This document shows, piece by piece, positions 6,613 to 10,908 of a DNA stretch of 10,908 bases (position 1 is its first letter; each line of letters begins with the position of its first letter). This DNA is from an uncultured Clostridia bacterium (GTDB lineage Bacteria > Bacillota > Clostridia > Christensenellales > UBA1242). The stretch is from assembly GCA_944381225.1 (NCBI GenBank), contig CALWKJ010000036.1, positions 1 to 10,908 of the forward strand, in the 5' to 3' direction. Below the pieces are notes generated by a model. That model did not search any database. It saw only the letters and a list, made by a program, of their open reading frames with translations, and was not told where the DNA came from. The position numbers and the translations under genes are program-made.

Positions 6613-6641
6613 TTGCACATAAATTAAAAATTTGCTATACT
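6613..6641 (+). promoter_or_regulatory. Predicted promoter of the dnaX-ybaB-recR operon
   Basis: TTGCAC (6613-6618), 17-base spacer, and TATACT (6636-6641) with an extended TGC immediately before it. Predicted start near 6648, giving a leader of about 53 bases. An upstream TTGACA at 6591-6596 has no -10 at the right distance. Confidence 0.65.
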
Positions 6642-6652
6642 ACAATGTAATA

Positions 6653-6685
6653 GTTTAGTTTAATTATATTATTTTCAAACTAAAC
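6653..6685 (+). other. Inverted repeat in the dnaX mRNA leader
   Basis: GTTTAGTTT (6653-6661) and AAACTAAAC (6677-6685) form a perfect nine-base stem with a 15-base AT-rich loop, starting about five bases after the predicted transcription start. There is no T-run after it, so it is not a terminator. Between it and the ATG at 6701 lies only A/T sequence with no Shine-Dalgarno motif. It could stabilise the 5' end, present the unstructured start region to ribosomes, or be a protein site on DNA. Confidence 0.5.
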
Positions 6686-6700
6686 ATAATAATAATAAAA

Positions 6701-7798
6701 ATGTATCAAGCACTTTATAGAAAGTATAGACCAAAATCTTTTGACCAAATAGTAGGTCAAGACCATATTGTTCAAACCCTTAGAAATCAAATTAAAAAAG
6801 GGCAGATTAGCCACGCTTATCTTTTTACAGGCACAAGGGGTACCGGAAAAACCACAACTGCAAAAATTTTTGCAAAGGCAATAAATTGCTTAAATCCACA
6901 AAATGGTTCTCCGTGCTGTGAGTGTAGTGTGTGTAAGGCTTTAAGCGAAGAAAACAATGTTGATATTATAGAAATTGATGCAGCGTCAAACAATAGAGTT
7001 GATGAAATTAGAGACATTAGAGAAAAAGTAAAATATTTACCAGTCAATGCTAAGTATAAAGTTTATATAGTAGACGAAGTGCATATGCTAACAGAAAGTG
7101 CTTTTAATGCGCTTTTAAAAACTTTGGAAGAGCCACCTTCGCATATTGTATTTATTTTGGCAACTACAGAAGTGCACAAGTTGCCTGCAACAATTTTGTC
7201 AAGGTGCATGCGTTTTGATTTTCATTTAATAAACGAGGAAGTCCTTATAAATCAATTAAAACAAATTTTTAAAAATGAAAACATTAACTGTGATGAAGAT
7301 TCATATAGGTTAATTGCAAAAGCCGCCGAAGGAAGTGATAGAGATATGCTTTCCATTGCAGATTGTTTAGTTGCTTATTCTCAAGGCAACATAACATCAG
7401 AGTTGGTTATGCGCGTTTTGGGAAACACAAATCATGACACATATTTAAAAATATGCAAAAGTATTCACGACAAAGATGTTTCAACGGCATTTACAATCCT
7501 TGATGAAGCGCAAAAAAGTGGCAAAAACATGAGTGTGATAGCAAAAGATATAACTAATTGTTTTAGAAATCTGCTGGTTGCCTTAACGTGCGAAAACGCA
7601 AATAAAATTCTTTCATTTACAAATGAAACATTTAACAAATACAAAGAGTCTGCCAAAATTTTTGAAACGCAAGAATTAATGGAATACATGAAGGTATTTT
7701 CTCAAATAGAGGCAGAATTAAAATATGCCATTTCCCCTAAAACTTTAATAGAAACAGCAGTTGTGTCATGCATGACAGACGCTCAAAAAAAAAACTAA
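6701..7798 (+). CDS. dnaX: DNA polymerase III subunit gamma/tau, frame 0 product (gamma-like)
   Basis: The 365-residue frame-0 product holds the AAA+ clamp-loader ATPase and the lid/collar region: opening YQALYRKYRPKSFDQIVGQ, Walker A GTRGTGKTT at 44-52, zinc cysteines 63, 72, 75 and 78, Walker B VDEVH at 124-128, sensor-1 region ATTEVHKLP at 154-162 and the SRC arginine finger at 167-169. It loads the sliding clamp as part of the DnaX complex. Frame 0 ends at TAA (7796-7798) straight after an A10 run, while the C-terminal domain continues in the -1 frame, so this corresponds to the short gamma form known from Escherichia coli and Thermus. ATG start at 6701 without a ribosome site. First gene of the dnaX-ybaB-recR operon. 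Confidence 0.95.
   Translation: MYQALYRKYRPKSFDQIVGQDHIVQTLRNQIKKGQISHAYLFTGTRGTGKTTTAKIFAKAINCLNPQNGSPCCECSVCKALSEENNVDIIEIDAASNNRVDEIRDIREKVKYLPVNAKYKVYIVDEVHMLTESAFNALLKTLEEPPSHIVFILATTEVHKLPATILSRCMRFDFHLINEEVLINQLKQIFKNENINCDEDSYRLIAKAAEGSDRDMLSIADCLVAYSQGNITSELVMRVLGNTNHDTYLKICKSIHDKDVSTAFTILDEAQKSGKNMSVIAKDITNCFRNLLVALTCENANKILSFTNETFNKYKESAKIFETQELMEYMKVFSQIEAELKYAISPKTLIETAVVSCMTDAQKKN
7764..7777. repeat. 14-bp palindrome just upstream of the dnaX slippery run
   Basis: TGTCATGCATGACA is perfectly self-complementary and ends eight bases before the A10 run. In RNA it can form a five-base stem with a UGCA loop. It lies in coding sequence and may be chance; its place next to the frameshift site is the reason for listing it. 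Confidence 0.4.
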
Positions 7799-7819
7799 AG
7801 TTTGATGCTTTAACGTCAA
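7785..7819 (+). promoter_or_regulatory. dnaX frameshift site: A10 run plus possible downstream hairpin
   Basis: Ten A's (7785-7794) are read in frame 0 as CAA AAA AAA AAC followed at once by TAA (7796-7798), which contains the slippery heptamer A_AAA_AAC. A shift to -1 joins the clamp-loader domain to the C-terminal domain. Six bases after the heptamer, TTGATG (7802-7807) can pair with CGTCAA (7814-7819), with one G-U pair and a six-base loop. This is the spacing usual for a stimulatory stem, but it is weak. A run of this length also permits RNA polymerase slippage as in Thermus dnaX. A miscounted homopolymer (A11 would fuse the frames) is the main alternative. Confidence 0.75.
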
Positions 7820-8172
7820 TTAAATCGCAAAAAAAAATACAAGAGCAAACGATATCTCCAAGGACATTATGGGGAAAAATAATTGTATATCTACGTGAGC
7901 ACAACAATTTAATTTTGCATATAGTTTGTGGAGACATCACAGATGTGGGCATGGAAAATGGAAAATTTATAATAAGAACTCAGCATCAAAACATAATTGA
8001 TATGCTAAACGAACCAGAAAACTTTAATCAATTAAAACAAGCATTTGAATTTTTTGGTTATAACAATTTTGAAATACATCAAAGTGAAAGGCAAAAAACA
8101 AATGAAGATAATATAAATATTTTAAAGAAATATTTTGATGACAAATTAAAAATTATAAACAAGGAGAATTGA
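7795..8172 (+). CDS. dnaX: DnaX (tau) C-terminal extension in the -1 frame
   Basis: About 125 residues continuing DnaX after a -1 shift at the A10 run; the fused product would be 490 residues. A Lys/Gln-rich linker that contains a second A-run (A9 at 7829-7837) leads to a domain beginning LWGKIIVYLREHNNLILHI and running through GKFIIRTQHQNIIDML. It matches the general pattern of Bacillota DnaX C-terminal domains, with Trp near the start and alternating hydrophobic strands. In tau this part connects the clamp loader to the polymerase. An ATG at 7768 opens the same frame but has no ribosome site, so separate translation is unlikely. The stop TGA (8170-8172) is one base from the ybaB start. Confidence 0.85.
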   Translation, partial: LKFDALTSIKSQKKIQEQTISPRTLWGKIIVYLREHNNLILHIVCGDITDVGMENGKFIIRTQHQNIIDMLNEPENFNQLKQAFEFFGYNNFEIHQSERQKTNEDNINILKKYFDDKLKIINKEN

Positions 8173-8173
8173 T

Positions 8174-8503
8174 ATGAACAATTTTAGAGGTGGCTTCGGA
8201 GGCTTTAATGGGGCAAATTTGCAAAACCTTATGCGACAGGCTCAAAAGATGCAACAAGATATGGAAAGGGCAAAGGAAGAACTAGTTAATACAGATTTTG
8301 TTGGAAGTAGTGGAGGTGGAATGGTTCAAATAACAATGACTGGCGACAAGAAAGCAAAAAAAGTTGATATTAAACCAGAGGTTGTTGACGCTGAAGATGT
8401 TGAGATGTTGGAAGATTTAATTCAATCTGCAATTAACGATGCTGTTGAAAAAATAACAAAAGCCGAACAGGAAAAACTTCCAAATTTGCCACAGGGATTA
8501 TAA
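8174..8503 (+). CDS. ybaB: YbaB/EbfC family nucleoid-associated protein
   Basis: A 109-residue protein, the same length as the Escherichia coli member. It has a Gly/Asn/Phe-rich start, a helix LQNLMRQAQKMQQDMERAKEE (about 16-36), a central GGGMVQITMTGDKKAKKVDI strand region (47-66) and a helical end with an acidic stretch DAEDVEMLEDLI. The family forms dimers that bind DNA without strong sequence preference and is nearly always next to recR. ATG at 8174 with AAGGAG at 8161-8166, only one base after the tau stop, so it is translationally coupled to long DnaX synthesis. Function in the cell beyond DNA binding is not settled. Confidence 0.95.
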   Translation: MNNFRGGFGGFNGANLQNLMRQAQKMQQDMERAKEELVNTDFVGSSGGGMVQITMTGDKKAKKVDIKPEVVDAEDVEMLEDLIQSAINDAVEKITKAEQEKLPNLPQGL

Positions 8504-8504
8504 T

Positions 8505-9092
8505 ATGTATATTGAATCTTTAGAAAAATTGATAAATTCTTTTAGAAAATTGCCAGGAGTTGGATACAAGACTGCACAAAGATATGCATACAGCATATTA
8601 AATTCCAATAAAGAAGATGTGAATGAATTTGCAAACAATATCATCAGCGCAAAAGAAAAAATAAAATTCTGCAAAGAGTGTGGCAATTTTTCTGAAACTG
8701 AAATATGCGAAAGTTGTTTAAAAAAGAATAAGGACATTATTTGTGTTGTAAAAGAGCCTAAAGACGTTGTTGCCATGGAAAAGGTTAAAACCTTTGATGG
8801 AGTGTTCCATGTTTTGCATGGAACTATAAGCCCATTGGAAAATAGAGGCCCAAACGATATAAGAATAAAAGAACTGTTAGAAAGAGTTAAAAAATATCAT
8901 ACAAAAGAAGTTATTATGGCAACAAATCCAGACGTTGAAGGCGACGCAACTGCAATGTATATTTCTAGATTATTGGAACCATTAAATGTTAAAGTTACTC
9001 GACTTGCTCAAGGAGTAAGTATGGGCAGTGAACTAGAGTTTGCAGATGAAGTAACTCTTACAAAAGCGCTTGAGAGCAGAGTAACAATATAG
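8505..9092 (+). CDS. recR: Recombination mediator RecR
   Basis: A 195-residue RecR, of normal length. Helix-hairpin-helix region LPGVGYKTAQRYA (16-28), a four-cysteine zinc site at Cys56, 59, 68 and 71, a Toprim domain starting ICVVKEPKD (79-87) with NPDVEGDATA at 141-150, and the C-terminal RLAQGVSMGSELEFADEVTL (166-185). RecR works with RecO or RecF to load RecA at single-strand gaps. The C-terminal motif reads GVSMGSELEFAD where most family members have GVP-x-GG-x-LEYAD, a mild deviation. The start at 8505 is one base after the ybaB stop; the AGGGA at 8493-8497 is a weak ribosome site, suggesting coupling. Last gene of the operon. Confidence 0.96.
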   Translation: MYIESLEKLINSFRKLPGVGYKTAQRYAYSILNSNKEDVNEFANNIISAKEKIKFCKECGNFSETEICESCLKKNKDIICVVKEPKDVVAMEKVKTFDGVFHVLHGTISPLENRGPNDIRIKELLERVKKYHTKEVIMATNPDVEGDATAMYISRLLEPLNVKVTRLAQGVSMGSELEFADEVTLTKALESRVTI

Positions 9093-9100
9093 CAAAATAA

Positions 9101-9156
9101 AAAGAACACACAAAATTTAAAATTTACTCCAATTTGTGTGTTCTTTATTTTTATTG
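9101..9156. terminator. Bidirectional terminator between recR and the zinc-ribbon gene
   Basis: A perfect 14-base stem, AAAGAACACACAAA (9101-9114) with TTTGTGTGTTCTTT (9133-9146), around an 18-base AT-rich loop. A T-rich tail follows on the plus strand (ATTTTTATT from 9147) and also on the minus strand below 9101. It serves the recR operon and the convergent minus-strand operon. Confidence 0.9.
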
Positions 9157-9414
9157 TTCGTTTAACTCTTTAATATAAGAATTTATTAAATCTTTAAACG
9201 AAGCATTTGACTCTTGTTGTTCATCCAAAATTTCATACAGCATAATTAGCTTATCTTTGTTAACTGCTTTTTCATATTTTACTGATGCTGATATGTTTAA
9301 AGGATTGCCACATTTGGGACAAAAATTTGCTTTTAATTTTCCATCTTTAGCCAACACTTGCCCACATTCTGCGCAAGCGATTTCCAAGCCGTTTGTTTTT
9401 AATCCTTTCATCAT
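9151..9414 (-). CDS. Small zinc-ribbon protein of unknown role
   Basis: An 87-residue protein with two CxxC knuckles, Cys14/Cys17 (CAECG) and Cys32/Cys35 (CPKCG), 14 residues apart, typical of a zinc ribbon. The second half is a charged helical region ending LINSYIKELNEQ, with no membrane segment. The ATG overlaps the stop of the upstream gene (ATGA at 9414-9411), so the two are translated together and their products probably act together. A second ATG follows at once (codon 2) and is equally possible as start; GGAG lies about ten bases upstream. Zinc ribbons of this kind bind nucleic acid or proteins; nothing specific can be claimed. Confidence 0.82.
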   Translation of the reverse strand: MMKGLKTNGLEIACAECGQVLAKDGKLKANFCPKCGNPLNISASVKYEKAVNKDKLIMLYEILDEQQESNASFKDLINSYIKELNEQ

Positions 9415-10637
9415 AATGTTTGTTCTCCATTTAATTTAACATCGTCTTTATTTTCGTCTTTTGCAGATTCTGTTTTTGTTTTTATTATTTCAATATTTTT
9501 CTTTTTGTTGTTAATGGATTGTTTTGCTTGATGAATGGCTGATGTAATTTCTTTTGATGTGCTTTTTATAATTTTTTCGTTTGATTTTTCCAAAGCAGAA
9601 GAGAAAGAGTCAAATAATTGCGCAAAGCTGTTTATTTTTTTATCTGCAACTACGGAACCAATATAATTGGAAGAATCAATTTTTGTTGGGTGAGGATATC
9701 TGTAGTCCACCCTGTCAATTCTAACAGTTCCATTTTTGCCAAAAGTAATTTTTGACCAATCTTTATTTAATGTATAAGTTCCAAGTTCAGGCCTTTTTTC
9801 GTTTGTTTTGTCATATTCGTACATTCCACCAAAAGCAATATACCAACAAGTTTTTGTTTGCGTTTTTCCTGTTTTGTCAACATATGTTGTCAAACCACAA
9901 GAATACCAATTTGTTTTGCTTGTGGTACAGAAATAAACATCATGACCAGGATTGTTGTTTGCAAATTTTTGCATTGATATTGCAAGCGAGCGCACAGAGG
10001 AAAGTTTTTGGTTGAAGTGCAACAAAGAAACCTGGTGATTTTTTTGGTTATTTACTTTTATAGTTAAATGAAAGCCACTGTCAACTAATTTGTTTTTCAT
10101 GTCAAGCAAATTTGCAAGCTTTTCCATAAGGTCGGGACCACCATTGTTAATAATTTCTTTTTCTCTTAAGCCTCTAACTAAAATCAATTTATCTTTTATT
10201 GTTTTTAGTTTATTATATGCGTATGCCAGTTGTTCTCTGTATGGCAAAGTTTCTTCGTTGTTCCCAGTTGTTACTCGGGTAAAAATATCAGAAACTACTA
10301 CAACAGGATTATTCGCATTTTCAATTTGCTTTATAATATAATCAAGCCACTTTTCGTTCATAGCACACTTGTAAGATTTTGGATATCTAACTCTTTTTCC
10401 TTCTTTGGTAAGTTGATATGCTTTTCCCAAGTTTAACTCGCACAAGCAATTAAATCCAATATCTTTACTATAAACCTTTAAAGCCAAAGTTTTTTGAGTT
10501 TGTGGTTCTTTTGAGTTTTCTATTTCAAGAACTAAATCTTTAAGTTCATTTTCGTCAAATGGTTGGTCTATTTCTTCTTTTAATTTAATTTTTTTTCCTA
10601 TTACATCAAGTGCTCTATCACCATTGTTTGTGCTCAT
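9411..10637 (-). CDS. Metallophosphoesterase-like protein lacking the metal-ligand motifs
   Basis: A 408-residue soluble protein. The middle has the order of a calcineurin-like phosphoesterase, but with the catalytic motifs changed: VVVVSDIF at 112-119 stands where D-x-H is expected, LVRGLREKE at 153-161 where GN(H/D)E is expected, SLLHFN at 204-209 where a strand ends in HG, and DVYFCTTSKTNW at 233-244 where D-x-x-x-GHTH is expected. A late IAFGGMYEYD (268-276) resembles the 'tGs...' strand after the core. The first 100 residues and the Lys/Glu-rich, probably coiled tail (about 335-408) are not recognised. ATG at 10637 with AAGGAG overlapping the previous stop. The gene overlaps the zinc-ribbon gene by four bases. 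The fold assignment is from pattern reading only; a phage-derived origin is possible. Confidence 0.75.
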   Translation of the reverse strand: MSTNNGDRALDVIGKKIKLKEEIDQPFDENELKDLVLEIENSKEPQTQKTLALKVYSKDIGFNCLCELNLGKAYQLTKEGKRVRYPKSYKCAMNEKWLDYIIKQIENANNPVVVVSDIFTRVTTGNNEETLPYREQLAYAYNKLKTIKDKLILVRGLREKEIINNGGPDLMEKLANLLDMKNKLVDSGFHLTIKVNNQKNHQVSLLHFNQKLSSVRSLAISMQKFANNNPGHDVYFCTTSKTNWYSCGLTTYVDKTGKTQTKTCWYIAFGGMYEYDKTNEKRPELGTYTLNKDWSKITFGKNGTVRIDRVDYRYPHPTKIDSSNYIGSVVADKKINSFAQLFDSFSSALEKSNEKIIKSTSKEITSAIHQAKQSINNKKKNIEIIKTKTESAKDENKDDVKLNGEQTL

Positions 10638-10647
10638 ATTTTTCTCC

Positions 10648-10908
10648 TTATTCTTTATAATACCAATCTCTTCCAGCTATTTTTTTCGGACATAATTTGT
10701 TATTGTTTTGTTTTTTATTTGCTTTGCTGTCTTCAAGTATAATTTGCACAATCTTTTCTTTTATTTCTCTGTTGATTTCAAGCCCGCTCTTTTCTAGTAT
10801 TTCAACAATTTCTAACATTTTGCCATAAACTAATGGCTTGATTGACTTAATGTGCTTATCTATAATTTTTGAACTTTCTTTAACACATTCATCTTTTAGT
10901 GTTGAAGC
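10648..10908 (-). CDS. Unrecognised protein, C-terminal part (cut by window edge)
   Basis: The last 86 codons of a gene that begins beyond the right edge, reading ASTLKDECVKESSKI at the edge and ending CPKKIAGRDWYYKE before TAA at 10650-10648. It is charged and mostly helical (a repeated hydrophobic pattern in KMLEIVEILEKSG and KEKIVQIILED), without membrane segments. The stop codon overlaps the AAGGAG ribosome site of the next gene, with 10 bases between stop and start, so it is in the same operon as the phosphoesterase-like and zinc-ribbon genes. No family could be assigned. Confidence 0.75.
   Translation of the reverse strand, partial: ASTLKDECVKESSKIIDKHIKSIKPLVYGKMLEIVEILEKSGLEINREIKEKIVQIILEDSKANKKQNNNKLCPKKIAGRDWYYKE

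Noticed and set aside
7768..8172. Independent gene starting at ATG 7768
   Set aside because: No ribosome site, overlaps dnaX, and its product is the DnaX C-terminal domain; explained by frameshifting of dnaX.
9752..10436. Three plus-strand open frames of 68-87 residues opposite the phosphoesterase-like gene
   Set aside because: Low-complexity Phe/Ser/Leu composition typical of antisense shadows, without ribosome sites.

Overview
The window comes from an AT-rich bacterium, most likely a low-GC Bacillota (Clostridia- or Bacilli-like), possibly an uncultured lineage. Evidence is the gene order dnaX-ybaB-recR, two tandem DegV proteins, a stand-alone 90-residue HU, purine-rich Shine-Dalgarno sites, many hairpin-plus-T-run terminators, and TTG/GTG starts. 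TGA is a stop here (it ends the P-type ATPase, RadC and long DnaX frames) and Trp is TGG, so this is not the Mollicutes code. The taxonomic call is inference.

Layout. 1-193 (-): start of an ABC transporter ATPase cut by the window edge, divergent from a CtpE/Exp7-like P-type ATPase (341-2809, +). The ATPase converges on radC (2818-3522, -), and one perfect hairpin forms the last codons of both genes. radC is divergent from two tandem DegV lipid-binding proteins (3612-4448 and 4458-5293, +), the second with a frameshift. A terminator follows, then a monocistronic HU gene (5442-5714, +) with an 18-bp palindrome at its predicted transcription start. A convergent CYTH-like gene of unknown role (5771-6514, -) shares HU's bidirectional terminator. 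Next is the dnaX-ybaB-recR operon (6701-9092, +), in which dnaX is split by a -1 frameshift at an A10 run, as expected for tau/gamma production. Finally a minus-strand operon (10908 to 9151) holds an unrecognised partial gene, a 408-residue protein that looks like a metallophosphoesterase that has lost its metal ligands, and a small zinc-ribbon protein.

How they work together. dnaX, ybaB and recR form the conserved replication/repair cassette: clamp-loader subunit, nucleoid-associated protein and recombination mediator. HU and RadC also relate to DNA, but each has its own promoter. The two ATPases are membrane-transport functions and the DegV pair relates to fatty-acid handling. The last operon resembles nothing I can name and is the most likely place for undescribed biology.

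Main points for a second look: (1) both frameshifted genes, dnaX and the second degV, stop in frame 0 at the same arrangement A_AAA_AAY_TAA and continue with homologous sequence in the -1 frame; (2) the degenerate phosphoesterase operon; (3) the HU palindrome; (4) the terminator that doubles as coding sequence for two convergent genes; (5) a probable leaderless radC mRNA. No tRNA, rRNA, CRISPR array or insertion sequence was seen, and no gene-free stretch exceeds about 190 bases.
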